64,000 bases of DNA from Ambrosia x helenae (GCA_030844895.1 CM061231.1:33551149-33615148); one strand, 5' to 3'; positions 21,989 to 35,396 are shown, counted from the first letter of the stretch. Numbers and translations: made by a program. The notes: generated by a model not told the origin, from the sequence alone.

Positions 21989-22780
21989 TATTATTATTTT
22001 GCTAAATCGGAGCCTTTCTTGCAATAAGAATTTATTTGCATTTATACATATGTGTATATTATTAGTTTTTGATTATAGATGTGTGTCAAAACTATATGTA
22101 TAATACTTATTTTATAAATTTAAGCACGTATTACATTGATAAAATATGTTCTTTCCCACAATATCCATTTCTATACATGTATGTACAATTATTTCTACAT
22201 ATTTGCAGATATATACATTACAAAACATGTATGTACATATATGTATAAATGAAAAAAAAAAATTAATCCTTACATGAAAATGTCGATTTAGCAAAAAATT
22301 AAAAAAAGTATTTTGCCTTAGAGAAATTTTTTTGCCTAGAGAAATGTGTGGTCCAGAATGATTCTCTCAGTTCTCAATTAAAACGCTAAATATTGTGAGA
22401 AACGTGAGAATAAATGAAAAAATCAGTCAAAATCAATTTTTTTAAACAAATTGCATAATAATTAAAACAAAACATTAAAAAAATAATTGAACTTCCAAAT
22501 ACATCATCTTTTCTTGGAAAAACATTTTAAAATAAGCTTTTTAAACATGTGTAAATGGAAACAGTTTATACGTGTGTAGACAGTAAACTTACATATCTAT
22601 AAAAACGATTAATTTTCATATGCGTTGAAATTTTTACGCCTAAATTATTTTTTTAATGTTGTATATTAATTATAAGATTAAGTGTGAAATTAAATACCGA
22701 ATTTAAATAGTATTTTTATGGTGTTTCGCGGTTCCCTCAAAATATATGTGTTCTCAAATTAACCCTCTCTGTATGTGTGT
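21840..22780. mobile_element. TA-flanked element with GAGAAC-type ends (unit 1)
   Basis: After a TA tract the left end reads CGTAGAGATCCTGAGAGAAC. Near 22750-22780 the sequence ends GTGTTCTCAAATTAACC-CTCTCT, a loose inverted match. A (ATT)n tract lies at 21928-21988. No coding sequence is seen. The borders are uncertain. The unit 2 copy is about 35257-36180. Confidence 0.35.
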
Positions 22781-23613
22781 ACACACACAAATGTATATCT
22801 AGTAATCGACTAATTTTTTGGAAAAAAATAGTTTAATCTAACGTGTATAAAGAAAATTATTTATTTAAAGGTGAAGAGTTACCAGGGATGGCACGTGTTC
22901 AAAAAGATTTTCATTACTAGCAGATGAAGATGGAGATAGGAAGGTTGTACTCTAATATGTAATTAACTAGGTTACAATCCCGTGTATTATACGGGTTAAT
23001 AAATGCAATATTTTATAATTAATAAAAAAGTTATGTTTAAGAAAACATATGTATTTCAAGATTGAAAATATAATTAATTAAATATAATGTACTTTGTTGC
23101 CATATACGATTGTCAAGATATATATTTAAAAATGAAAATTAACGTGACAATTATAATTATTAAGTTAATGTTAAAACAATTGTTTTTCAAATGAGAATTA
23201 ACTTTGATTTTTTGATACCACCAATTTATTTATTATTTAAAATATAGTATTTTTACTATTATTTACCATACAACCACATTTATTTGAATTTTTTTAGATA
23301 TCACTTATAAAGAAAATTATCTTCATTATTTTTTTCATTTTTAGTATTTTACCGGACATAAGTTTGAACTGTCCAAACTTATATTTGTTTATAATAATAA
23401 TAAGTTTATTTAAATTATTAATAATTAATTTTATATTATATTTATTTGCTTGATTCTATAATAACTATATTTAATTGAAAAATAACTATGCATAATTAAG
23501 TATGCGAAATAATATCTTATATTAAAAGGTAAGTATTTATAAGTAAGAGAAAGAAGATGAAAAAAAAAACAGATGGCTCTAGTAAATGATACGTGTTCAA
23601 ACTTATATTTGTT

Positions 23614-23647
<34 letters not shown>

Positions 23648-23664
23648 CTTAACCTAATATCAAT
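22781..23664. other. AT-rich stretch without a gene
   Basis: Nothing coding is recognised. A short hairpin CCCGTGTATTATACGGG lies near 22979, and the phrase CTTATATTTGTTTATAATAA occurs twice (about 23378 and 23610). The stretch recurs in unit 2 at about 36180-37067. Confidence 0.4.
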
Positions 23665-23932
23665 GGGGTTGGTGACCCATTAGCAAAGACAAAGCCTTTT
23701 GAAACACTTATGTTTGTAAGTTTTAGGTTCAAATCCCACAAATGACAGAAATTGGAAAAAGAAATTGCTTTTAAAAAATTAATTAACCCATTTAGTATTA
23801 TTTTAAATTTTGTTTCTTATTTTTTTTCACGCCAAATTTTATTTATGCTCATTCTAAGAATTAAATCCATAACCTCTGAACTTATATGCTTATAAAATCT
23901 TGATTTATCCCATTAGGCCACCAACCACAATA
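23665..23932. repeat. Inverted pair of tRNA-like SINE heads (unit 1)
   Basis: At 23665-23750 on the plus strand, GGTTGGTGACCCATTAGCAAAG is followed by GGTTCAAATCCC, an A-box-like and B-box-like pair as in tRNA-derived SINEs. At about 23850-23932 the minus strand reads GGTTGGTGGCCTAATGGG and then GGTTATGGATTTAATTC, a second, more decayed head facing the first. The unit 2 copy is 37068-37335. These are not functional tRNA genes. Confidence 0.5.
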
Positions 23933-25577
23933 ATTGTTTAAATTTATTTCTTATGTAAAATATTAATGCTAGAGTGAAATATTGAAACATTGATATATAT
24001 GATATTAATTATTTTATTTAAGTATATATTTTTGAATTTTATATAACTAGATTTACTAAATATAATTTTAAAGTTATATATGGTCGATGTAAAAACTTGA
24101 AAAAGCCAATTGTCAAAGTTTATTTTAATATTCAGCTTTCTTATCACGCATTAACAACCCCCACCCCTCTCCAACCATGTGCACATAATGAGTTCGGCCA
24201 TCTCCGTTTTAGTGTCCGATGACTTTCTACCCCCACAAAAAAATTTCAAGCTCCACCACTATGCATTGGTCGTAATACCGAAAACAGAGAAAATGACCTC
24301 AATAATTTGAGTGTGCTATACCTTTATAGTCGTGAAAAAAATAACTTATGCACTTCTCATAACTCCAACTAATATGATACGTGACACCATTTAACGTATA
24401 AATCGATGTATGTTCTTTTGTTGGTGTATAGATGTTTGTATGTATAATTATTCGCTTATAAAATGAAAATCTCTAGGGTTTTGGCAAGTAATAGTAGACA
24501 AAGAGCGACGATTCGTGTATATATATGCGTGAAATTGTGACTGATTATTTTGATTTCCAATTACAATAATCACACTACACACACATGCATGCAAACACAG
24601 CATTTGTTGTCCCTTGAACTATTTACCATATTTACTTGGACATACATAACACATCTAAACACTCTCTAGCGACCCTTGAGTTTTTGGAGCCCAAAATTTA
24701 TTTAATCATTTAACCTCCCCTTGGATATTGCTAATGGCTAATCCGAATGTTCTATATATCCATTCATGATTCATACTTTATAGAATCTAAGATATTGACA
24801 TGGAATACATGGGATCAACAAATCTTAGTGTTTTTTACAGAACATATAATGTTCATACAGTAGTCCATCATACTAATCTTTATTCGTGATGACATATTTC
24901 AGATAGACTTTTACTAACCATTCAATTGATCTTGAAAGTCATGGTGTTCACTTTCTTTTTGTTAGAGGGCACATGCACACAATGGGATAGTCAAAGAGCT
25001 TAACTACCTAGGTCGATTATTCGATTGTTAGTTAATAAATTTCATAGCCTTTTAATTCAAGTACATAAAACCATTATGAAAGCAAGGTATTCAAACTCTT
25101 AACTTCATGTGATGGTACGGGTTATTTCAAACTCTCCCACTTAACTTTAATGTGTACTCCATAATCCGCGAATGGATACTACTCTAACACCCTTTGTAAC
25201 CTCCCAATCCTCAAGTAGTAGTTTGTCCTAACAACCTTCTAATTAATAAATTTGGTGGTAGTTCTAGATTTTATTTTATTTTTACCTTTTTAATAAATAT
25301 AAAGCACAAATCTTCACCAAACGCGTGAATTGATATTGAAAATGACAATTTTAATAAAGACATTTTCTAAACGCGTTTATAAATAGTTTTATAAAATATT
25401 AACTTAATTTGGTATAGCTTCTAACTTCTTAAATTTTACTTAAATGCGATATTAATTCGTTGACCATCTTAATGTTTTTGATATCTTTACCTATACCTAG
25501 TATGCAAGATATATATTAATATAAGCATATACATGTGTATATATAGGTGTATGTATTTCTTCTGTTCACCAAACACA
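23933..25577. other. Upstream region of the MADS gene (unit 1), no gene seen
   Basis: AT-rich sequence without a supported reading frame. TA-rich sequence just before the MADS start (about 25525-25545, TGTATATATAGG) could contain the core promoter. The unit 2 equivalent is 37336-38980. Confidence 0.4.
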
Positions 25578-26054
25578 ATGACTCGCTCAGTGGTTAAGTA
25601 CCAATTCATTGAGGATGAGCGAGCTAGGAATGTGTCCATGCGGAAGAGGAAGGCAAGTCTAATGAAGAAGATGAGTGAGTTGAAGATTTTGTGTGATGTT
25701 GATGCATGTCTTGTGATGTATGAAACTGATGACAGTCCACCTGATGTTTGGCCATCTACTGTTGAAGCGCATCGCGTGATTCAAAGGTTTGAACGATCAC
25801 CATTGTGGAGTGCAAATGCTGTGCTAGATCACTCAACTTATCTTGAGAATACCATAGACAAAATGAAGAAACATTTGGAGAAGGCGGAGGAGAAGAACTT
25901 GAAACATTTGATGGTCAAGTGTTTGTTTGATGAGAACGCGCTTAGGGAGATCAATAATAAAGAGGTTTTGGATGGACTGCTCTCTTCAATTGATAGTGAG
26001 ATTAAGATGATTGATGATCTGATTAAAAAAAGCCTATTAGAAGGCCAAAAATAA
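25578..26054 (+). CDS. Type I (M-gamma, AGL80-like) MADS-box protein, copy 1
   Basis: The protein is a likely DNA-binding transcription factor of the M-gamma class, whose known members act in the female gametophyte and endosperm. It has 158 residues in one exon. Residues 1-60 form the MADS domain: MTRSVVKYQFIEDERARN, then SMRKRKASLMKKMSELKILC, then DVDACLVMYE. PPDVWPS follows, the hallmark of this class (PEVWPS in AGL80). A charged helical region with ENTIDKMKKHLEKAEEKN follows. I chose the second ATG because the family starts M-[TG]-R. It is shorter than AGL80, which has a long C-terminal tail. AATAAA at 26123 is a possible poly(A) signal. The neighbours are all transposons. No expression evidence can be seen. 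Confidence 0.85.
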   Translation: MTRSVVKYQFIEDERARNVSMRKRKASLMKKMSELKILCDVDACLVMYETDDSPPDVWPSTVEAHRVIQRFERSPLWSANAVLDHSTYLENTIDKMKKHLEKAEEKNLKHLMVKCLFDENALREINNKEVLDGLLSSIDSEIKMIDDLIKKSLLEGQK

Positions 26055-26601
26055 GATGGCTTTTATAATTTTCTTTTTAGAAATTGTGATCTGTAAGCGA
26101 TCAAATCGTTATGTCCTACATGAATAAAATGGTCTTTTATGCCCTTATTAACCATGCATTATGATTGGACATTTTCATGTTTTTTTTCTTTTTGATATTT
26201 TCCTCCAAGATTTCAATCTGTATGAACAGGATTATTTTCATGTTTTCCATGGATTTTCTATTCATGTTTTTCATGGATTTTTTTTTCATGTTTTACTAGG
26301 GCTAAATGACATGAGTAAATTTTTTTATTTGTTTTGTTGATAACAATATCAGGTAGTCGACATATGATCTGGAATTGGCTTCTTGTGAATGCAGAAAGCT
26401 ATGAGTATTAAGAAAATGATTGTTTACTTGTGGTGTGCTCGCGCGTTGCTATGGGACAACATATATTGGAGCACAATCCATGTACACTTTTCATACTTTT
26501 CTAAAAATATTTTGTTGTGTTTTAGTTTTGAAAACTTTTGTTTTCGAGCCGAAACGGTTATAGTCTAGATTTTTCAAAAATTCTAGTTCGCTATAACCTT
26601 G
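26055..26601. other. MADS 3' flank and remnant of gypsy internal sequence (unit 1)
   Basis: The first 100 bases are the presumed 3' UTR of the MADS gene. ATTTTCATGTTTT-type words repeat near 26170-26300. Toward 26600 the sequence should be the start of the internal region of the minus-strand gypsy element, but no gag is seen. Confidence 0.4.
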
Positions 26602-26613
26602 GCTCTGATACTA
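26602..26613 (-). promoter_or_regulatory. Primer-binding site of minus-strand gypsy element (unit 1)
   Basis: On the minus strand this reads TAGTATCAGAGC, one base from the initiator tRNA-Met site, and lies four bases after the LTR end. Confidence 0.7.
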
Positions 26614-26617
26614 CTTC

Positions 26618-27057
26618 TGTCAAACCACGCCAATGGCGGAAACACGTGGCACGATGCTCGAAGGCATATCAAAGTCAAGATTAACACAAACTATATTTAA
26701 TTAGAATTTATCATTTCAGTAAGATGTCGAAAAGAGTACCTTGTTATAAACATCACATAAAACAACATACATGAAGTTCAACATGGGGTTTTATCCGTCT
26801 ATGTCCCAACCCAATGGCTAATATAAATGAAACCCCCGACCAGTGTCTGGCATCCCCAAATTCCACCGTACTAGCCGCATATCTAGTCATCACTTGGTTA
26901 CCTAAACGATATGTTTAAAAAGACGTCAATATATAAAATATTGGTGAGTTCACAGGTTTTAGTTCCATAACGACAACATTTAACAACAACATTTTAACAA
27001 TAAAAACATGTGCGGAATGAACACAAGCAGTGACCTTTGTAAAAGTAGCTAACTCCT
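26618..27057 (-). repeat. Truncated gypsy LTR end at the duplication junction
   Basis: These 440 bp are the 3' end of the LTR seen in full at 40021-43592. It is cut at 27057, where the copia gag fragment of unit 2 begins. Confidence 0.85.
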
Positions 27058-27807
27058 GAAAACCACATCATTACTACTGAAACCTTGAGTGAACTTGAAC
27101 CGAAAGTGCAAACCGAGGATGGCAGAAGGATTAAAGTGTTTTATAAACTAAAGGGGTCTGAAAAGGTATATGCTGATGAAAAAATCCCTCTCAGAAGTAT
27201 CACCCCTGGTCTAATTGCTAAAATCTGGCAAGAATCTGTCATTACCGTAGAAAAGGAAACTTGGAATAAAAAAAGGGGTAAGGGTAGAAAGGACCAGAGC
27301 AATCAGTCCAATGAATACAAAAAGAACAATCAAAAGAAAAACACTGCAAATCCTCAAAGTCATGCTCAAAAGAAAAGTCCGAAGAAGCATGTCACAGAAT
27401 TTATTAGATCTACAGGAAATGAGATAAATGACGATCCTCATGTCGATGTGCAAAGAAAATGCCTTGAGGATATGAAGCATAAAAACTCATTTGCCAGTAC
27501 ATCTAATAGAAAGAACAAAAAGGAGAACAAATCTGAATCTCCACGATTTGAGGAGTATAGCTGTTGTCATAAATGCGGGGAGCGTGGGCATTTAGTTGTT
27601 GCGTGCCCTGAATTTAGACGAGAAAGGATCAAAGTGGATGATGCTCCAAGTTCTAGCAAGGCTAAAAAACAGAATTTGGGAATCTCATCGGAATCTGCAC
27701 CTAAACGATCACCCAGAGAATTAAAGCGCAATTGTATCGCCTCGCCTAAAAAAATGGCCTATGCGCAAAAAGCGATGGCTTTTAACAACTATGGTTGCAG
27801 CTGGTGA
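27058..27807 (+). pseudogene. Copia gag 3' fragment (unit 2)
   Basis: This is a duplicate of 13576-14325, fused at its 5' side to a gypsy LTR. It keeps the segment with VFYKLKGSEKVYADEKIP and the second zinc knuckle, CHKCGERGHLVVAC. One residue differs (Leu to Pro in KKSLKKH versus KKSPKKH). With no start region it is not a gene. Confidence 0.85.
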
Positions 27808-28688
27808 TCGAAGGTTGAAGGTTATAAAATATACAATTGAAATCCTTAGTTTATTAGGTTGTTGTGAAATAGAGCATCATCATCAAAATTGTTTGCGCGC
27901 TGAAAGGTCAAAATTACCCTTCACAATTAGAATGGTCAAAACCACGTGGCGCTCTAAAGTTCCTTCCTATGCTTTGTAGGTTAAGGGTCATTTGTACGCA
28001 ATATTTTTTCATGACTTATATATGTGTAAATAATACAGTTTTAGTTAATATGATGATAAATCATTTTTTAACAGCTATATTACCCTCATTATATTTTACA
28101 TCAAATACACCTTTATCTAAATTATAGTTAGGAACTCTTCTAACAAGTGGGTTACCCCATACAACTTTTTTTTCTACTAAGGATGTTTTCTAAAAAACAT
28201 TAACCAAACTTTCATCATTTGCAATTTAACTTAATAAGTTCTATACTTCAACTATGTTCCCCTATATTTTCCATATTTCTCAATTTTTTGTTCGTTATAA
28301 AGTTGTGTGTTAACATGACATAACGTGTGTATGTGTTTCAACATTTTATGTTTTCATTCTAGTTTTTGGGAGTTAACAACGGGCAACGTGCATGTGTGGT
28401 TCAACGTTTTTACATCTATTTTTTTTACAGTTTGTTAGGTTTGTCGCAATGCACGAGCCCTAGATTGCTTAGTTATTATTTTCTATGTTTATGTTGCGGT
28501 CTTATCCCTTCTCATTAACCGGCCGCAACTTCAGTAATAGTGATCGTTAACAATTGTATGGCATGGACGTTATTTGACACAATTTTATGCCATCATGAAC
28601 AGATGAGGGGTTAATACTAGTTTATTTGATTATTAGTATTATTCACAAAAAAAAAAAAAAAAAAAAAAAAACCATCTTAAGTCCGTAG

Positions 28689-30117
28689 TATGGGTGGCAA
28701 AATGGGTAGGTTGGGTTGGTTTGGTTGATGGGTCAGGATGGGTTTGGGTTATGATGGGTTTGGGTCAAGACGGGTAGATTAAAAAAATAGGTTAGGATGG
28801 GTTGGGTCAGGATGGTTTGGGTCTCGATAGTTTAGATTATGATAGGTTCACATCAAAATAGATTAATTTTAAAAAAATTAAAAATAACAATTAAAAATTT
28901 AAAAAGTAAAAAAAAAAAAACTAATAATAAAAAAAGTAAAAAAAAACAAATTTAAAATAAAAAAACAAAAATAAGCTTAAAAATAAAATTTTAAGGGATC
29001 CGAAATATTTCATTTCGAACCGGACCGGTTCGACCCTATAGGGCTAGTTAACCACCCGGATCGTTACGACCCGGCCGGGCCCGGTAGCAACCCGGACCGT
29101 TTTGACCCGACCGGGCCTGGTAACGACCCAGACCGTTTCAACCTGACCCGTCCCGTAGTGACCCGGACCGTTTCGACCCGGTCGGGCCCGGTAGCGACCC
29201 GGACCGTTTCGACACCCCAGGCCCAGTAGAGACCCGGACCGTTTTGAACCGACCGGGCCCAGTAACGACCCAGACCGTTTCAACCTGACCCGTCCCGTAG
29301 CGACCCGGCCGGGCCCGGTAGCGACCCTGACCGTTTCGACCCGACCCGACCGGCCCGGTAACGACCCAGACCGTTTCAACCTGGCCCGTCACATAGCGAT
29401 CCGGACCGTTTCGACCCGGCCGGCCGGTAGCGACCCAGACCGTTTAAACCTGACCCGCCCTGTAGAGACCCAGACCGTTTTGACTCGGCCGGGCCCGGTA
29501 GCGACACGGACCGTTTCGACCCAACCGGGCCCGGTAACGGCACAGACTGTTTCAACCTGTCCCATCCTGTAGCGACCCAGACCGTTTCAACCGGGCCGGG
29601 CTCGTTAGCAACACAAACCGTTTCGACCCGACCGGGCCTGTCAACGACCAAACCATATCGACCCGAACGGCCGGTCAACAACCCAGACCCTTTGGTCTCG
29701 ATCAAGCCCGCTAACGACTCGAACCGTTTCGATGAAATTGGTCTCGTTAACAACCCGTGTTGATTCGACATTGCCGTCTGTTAATGACCCGAACGGTTTC
29801 GAACCGATTGGGGTGATCAACAAATGCAAAAGATATAATTTTTTGTTTTTAATGACATTGATTTCTATGAGGCATCAACGTTTTTGGTGTTGGGTGAGTT
29901 TATTTCAGATTTGTATATGGTTATCTAACAATACTCATCCTGACCCATTTGTTTTTTTTAACATACTCATCCTGACCCACTTACTTATTTCCTAGAATTA
30001 AAATTACCCATCCTAACCCATTTGAAAATTATACTAAACCCATTTTAACCCACAAGGTCAAATTGTAAACCCAAAACAACCCAAACTTAATTAAATGGGT
30101 TGAAATTGCCAGGTCTA
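28689..30117. mobile_element. hAT-like non-autonomous element with GC-rich core (unit 2)
   Basis: A duplicate of 15221-16646, with the same 8-bp flanks GTCCGTAG (28681-28688 and 30118-30125). Small insertions and deletions in the minisatellite (about 29037-29800) change the minus-strand open frames. Confidence 0.75.
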
Positions 30118-30430
30118 GTCCGTAGTATAGACTAATTCCATAATAAATATTGTATCTATACATATATAATTTAAAAATGACACTATCACTTAATTTTTAT
30201 AGTGGTTATAAATGTATATAGTTTTATTGAGTTTTTGCTTGGTTATATTTTCATATTATCTTAATAATGTGTATAAAGAAAAAGTTATTATTTAATATTC
30301 TTTTATAGTGTCATATATGTTAATAATCTAAATTAGATTCTCTTAAATGATTGTTTTTATTATTATTAATTATTAGGAGAGAGGATGTGATATATATATA
30401 GATATATATAGATATATATATATATATATA

Positions 30431-32634
30431 GGATCCGGATATTTTGAAAACTCCTCTGAGTTGCGAGAACTTGAGAACTCCTCTAGACCAATCAAAATGT
30501 GACACATCTCCCATTTGTAATATTTTGTAATATTTTAACATGGGGGTAACAATGTCATTTTACCCTATGTTGAATGGGTACTTTGGTAAATTAAAAAGTG
30601 AAATGATTACTTCTTTTTATAAAAAGATGTGATCTCATTCTCTCTCTATAATTCAAATCAGTATTCCATCCCATTCACTCTCTCTCTTATTCAAAACTCT
30701 CTCTCTCTCTCTCTCTCTTCTACTCTCTATCTCTCTCTCTCTCTCTCTCGGTTATTAGATCCAAACCTCAAGAACCCTAAAAAAAAAAAACCAAACATGG
30801 TGAAATCCTTAACCTACACCATCTTCATATCCTTAATCTGCCTCTTAATCACACCCACACACTCATTTGGGTGGTGGTCGATGGTGGTCCAACGAAGGGC
30901 TGTGGTGGTTCGGTCTGAGGGTGACGGTGGGGGTTCGATGTGTGGTGGTTTTCAGCGGTGGCTCGATGTTTGGGTGGGTTTCAGGGGTGGTTTGGAGGGT
31001 GGTTTCAAGCCGGAGGACAGCGGAGAGACGGCAGAAAGGGTCTGAACGTCGGGAAGGTGAGTGGTGGAGGTAGATCTGAAAGTGGGAGGGTGAATAGGGG
31101 GTTTCGAGTGTGGGTTTTCAGGTTTGGATGGGGTTTAATGGTTGATGATGATGACGTCGGTGGTTTTGGATGGGGTTGAATGGCTTATGGTGATGATGAA
31201 GATTGAAGACGGTATGTTTTTTTTATTATTATTATTATTTTTATTTTTTTTTTTATTATTATTATTTATGTTATTGTTTTTATGGGTGTTATTATTATTA
31301 TTATTATTATGTAAAAATTTGGTTTTTGTTGAAAAGTTGGGTTTTTGTTAGGATTTTTATGATGTTTTGCTACCTCTTCTTGATCTGATTTCAGTTTATA
31401 TATGTCTGTTCATGAATGACTCCTAAACAGTTTATTTTTCTCTATGAAATAGTCATTGCTGTGAAGATGATGTCTTTTTTGGAGTCAAGAAGATGATGCT
31501 GTAAAGATAGATGAAGAATGATGGTTTAATATGATTTATGAAAACACGGGTGTAAAACACTAGTGTAAAACACCAGTTACACCAATGTAAGTATAAATGT
31601 ATAGAAAGTTTGATATACGAAAACACACCATCATCTTTTATAGTTTGGTTTTTAACACTAGTGTTTTGGAGATTTGATTTGGGGATTTGATTCTTGTTTG
31701 GTTTATTCTTGTGATGGTGACGAACAGATCTGGATGGTGACAGGTGGTGGTGACGAACAGAAGACGACGCTGATGGTGACGAACAGAAGACGATGACGGT
31801 GGTGTTAGTTTGTTTTTGGTTTACACTAGCGTAAGTATACATTTTACACTAGCGTAATATGAATGTATAGATGTTTGTTTGTAATAGTTTTGTGTATGGT
31901 AGATTTACACTAGTGTAAATAATTACGATGTTTTTGTGGTGTTTTACACCATGTAAAAATTATAAATTTTGAATTTTTACAGTGGTGTAAAGAATTCTCA
32001 TATATGGGTTCACTGAATACTCGATGCACATGTATTTTTTAATTTTTGAATAAGTGTTATTTTTTGTTTTAAAAAAATAAATGAAAAACTAATATGATAT
32101 TATATTATTATTTTCTCTCCCATGACATTTTACCCAATTACCCTTCTTTTGACTTTATCATAATAAAAAATACATAATAAACATGTCAAGACAAAAAATC
32201 CCATCAGTCGATCTCAACCATTGGATCATCAAGATCAATGGCTCAAAAGAGTTCCTATGGTTCTCACAACTCACATGAGTATTCAAAGTATCCTAACCCT
32301 ATATATATATAGGGTTAGGATACTTTGAGAACTCGATGATTGTGAGAACTCGTGAGAACTCGACGTAAAATGCGAAAAAAAATTTGTACACTCGTGTAAA
32401 ACACGTAAACCCCGCTGTAAAAAAATTTAAAAAAAAAATACATTAGTTTACGCCAAATTACACCGGTGTAAGGGATTTTTATCCACGTATAAGTATATTA
32501 ATATTTTATTCATTATTTTATTGTTGATTAATTATGGACCACATATTCATTTTTTATTAAAAAAAAGTATGTGTTTATAAAGTGAGTTCCTATGGTTCTC
32601 ACAACTCATAGGAGTTCTCAAAATATCCGGATCC
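30431..32634 (+). mobile_element. TA-flanked inverted-repeat element A (unit 2)
   Basis: A duplicate of 16996-19207 with the same GGATCCGGATATTTTGA ends and the 44-bp palindrome at 32284-32327. The flanking TA tracts are shorter. Confidence 0.55.
30797..31045 (+). CDS. Signal-peptide-like fragment in element A (unit 2)
   Basis: Same start as at 17359, but the frame continues for 82 residues because one G is missing relative to unit 1. Only the first 28 residues look meaningful (a secretory leader ending SFGWWS). The rest is Gly/Val-rich low-complexity sequence. Confidence 0.3.
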   Translation: MVKSLTYTIFISLICLLITPTHSFGWWSMVVQRRAVVVRSEGDGGGSMCGGFQRWLDVWVGFRGGLEGGFKPEDSGETAERV

Positions 32635-32663
32635 GATATATATATATATATATATATATATAT

Positions 32664-34633
32664 GGTTAGGATAATATGGAAACTCTATCTATTGGAAAAA
32701 CCTTGTAAACCCTATGGTGACCATTGATCAAGTTTGATCAATGGTCCTTAATTAATTTGTATTTAATAATGAAAAGCAAGTGGGCCACTTTATTAAAATA
32801 TTGGATTAAGGGCATTAAGGTAATCTTGTGTTTTCTGAATCCTAGGTTTAAAAAGGTTGATTTGACACTTGTCAAGTCACCTCTCTCCTACTTTATGGCA
32901 CTTTTCCAGCACAAATATTAACGTACGTTAGTGTTGTGATACAAACATCTGACCTCATATGAGACATCGCTAACATGTGTTAACAGGCATATACTAAAAG
33001 AACATAATAAAATAACACATAAAATGTGTATTTATTTAAGAATTGATAAAAATAATCATTACAACCAACACTAAAACATACCAAAAATGGTTCATACAAA
33101 CATAATTATTTGTGAATTTTCAAAAAAACTATCATAACAACATAAAAAAGATCTAGCTATGCTTCGTTCTTGATACACATCTTCATCTTTAACATAAAAA
33201 CATCTCTTCACCTACAAAAAAGATAACACATGTTAGTTGGCTTCTCCAAAACACATAATGAGACATCACTGACACGTGTAGTGTATTCTAAAAACATATG
33301 TTTTACTGAAATAACGTATGTCATGTGAACGCTAACACATGTTAGTTGGGCACATACTAACGTATGTCATATGAACCCTAACACCTGTTAGTTAGGCATA
33401 TACTAGCATGTGTTAGCATCACTAACATGTGTACAAACAACACCAAAATCTGCAATTAGTTGGGCACATACTAACGTATGTCATGTGAACGCTAACACAT
33501 GTTAGTTGGGCATATACTAGCATGTGTTAGCATCACTAACATGTGTATAAACAAACACCAAAAATCTGCAATTAGTTGGGCACATACTAACGTATGTCAT
33601 GTGAACGCTAACACATGTTAGTTGGGCACATACTAACGTATGTCATATGAACCCTAACACCTGTTAGTTAGGCATATACTAGCATGTGTTAGCATCACTA
33701 ACGTGTGTGAGCATACAAGACCCGGACCGCAAAAAAATAGACATATACCCTATACGAGTTCATAACAATTTCACTTGCCAAAAATTTATTAAATAGAATA
33801 AAAAAATTATTTAAACACCCTATTCACCAAAAAGATTAAAAAATCTATAATCTTTATAAAAAACATCACTTACCACAGCCACATCATCAACGCCGCCTTC
33901 TTCCAATAGCCTACTCATGTAAACCATCACTGAAACAGATACACATGTTAGTTTGGGATCCTCAAACACATAATGGGGCATCACTAACATGTGTTAGCAT
34001 ATACTAACATAAAAAGACTATAAATTTATTCTTCAATCACATATGATCCATCAACCTCATGTCCACAATCAAATAAAAATCTAACATAAACAAAATAATA
34101 ATAATAAAAAAAATAAAAAAGGTTAACATAAGTGTTTTTTTTTCATTCAAGCATTTGATCGAACACTTGGTGTGTGACCAAAAACTATCCCCAAAACTGT
34201 TATTATTATTTTTCTAACAAAACCCAAAACCTAACAAAATCAAAACGCACAAATCAAAACGTAACAGCTTATTATTATTATTCTAAAATGAAAAAAAAAG
34301 AATTTATTTCTAAAAGAATGGGTAGATTTGCGTTGGTTTCCATGATTGCTGACTCACCAAATGAGTGGTCAAAACACTTGTACACTCTCTGCTAACATTG
34401 CACAGATCATTATAGCATCCATCTATTAACCTCTATAGTTCATCTTCTCCAAACCTAAAAAAAAACAATCCTCCATTAAAGCTTTTATTTTAGTTTCCTA
34501 CCAACTCAAATTTCTCCGGACACGGATCGGACCAAGTGCCACAATAAGAACACAAGCAAAAACAGACACACACACACAGATTGTTAAACAAAATTCTGTT
34601 TTGGCATCACGTCACATAAATCAATACATGTGC

Positions 34634-34702
<69 letters not shown>

Positions 34703-35202
34703 CTTTAATGCCGGCAACAGATCCGGCCATCGCGTCTCTAACTGTACAGGTGAACAAGATTTGTCTCTCTCTCCCTTAATTTTTACTTTCTCTCTCTAGA
34801 AATATAAGATTGGTGGGTTCGGTAGGTGCACAGTTAGGTGGGTTCGGTAGGTGGGTTGACGAGTCACTTTCAGTCGGAGGTGGTGACTGGAGGTGGTGAC
34901 CGGAGGTGGCGATGGTGGTTATGGCTGGTGGTTGTCGATGGTGGTGGTGGTTCTAGAGAGAGATAGAGAGAGGGCAGAGAAAATGTGGTTCTTTATTTGA
35001 ATTTGAAAAATAAAATAAAGAGAGAGAGGGGGAGGGAAACAATATATATAGGGAGAGAGAGAAAGGGGGTAGTGAAAATGTCTATTGTGCCCCTTTGAAT
35101 ATTATACAATATTATAATATGATAGGTGATGTGGCACAACATGAACCAATGGTTGGGTTTCTTGGGGTTTTTCCATTTGAGGGGGTTTTCTCCCTATACT
35201 TC

Positions 35203-35206
<4 letters not shown>
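32664..35206 (-). mobile_element. TA-flanked gene-shaped element C (unit 2)
   Basis: A duplicate of 19267-21808 with the same terminal words, the palindrome array (about 33275-33720) and the (AAT)n tract (34637-34700). Confidence 0.5.
33092..34730 (-). CDS. Small spliced reading frame in element C (unit 2), unknown product
   Basis: The exons 34703-34730, 33874-33929 and 33092-33211 have the same lengths (28, 56 and 120 bases), phases and GT-AG borders as in unit 1, giving 67 codons. The copies are too recent for this conservation to prove selection. Confidence 0.4.
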
Positions 35207-35246
<40 letters not shown>

Positions 35247-35342
35247 TATATATATATCGTAGAGATCCTGAGAGAACGCTTGGCTAATTGAAAACAATAA
35301 GAACTATTTTCCACCACACATTTCTTTAAGACAAAAAATATG

Positions 35343-35396
<54 letters not shown>

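Larger units (their letters stand above)
13576..27057. repeat. Tandem segmental duplication, unit 1 (13,482 bp)
   Basis: This segment recurs head to tail at 27058-40460 with very few base changes; most differences are in microsatellite lengths. Both outer breakpoints and the junction share CTCCT (13571-13575, 27053-27057, 40456-40460). The left break lies inside a copia gag, the right one inside a gypsy LTR. Confidence 0.93.

Noticed and set aside
23672..23750. A tRNA gene
   Set aside because: Box A and box B words are present, but the arms do not pair into a cloverleaf and the sequence is decayed; a SINE head fits better.
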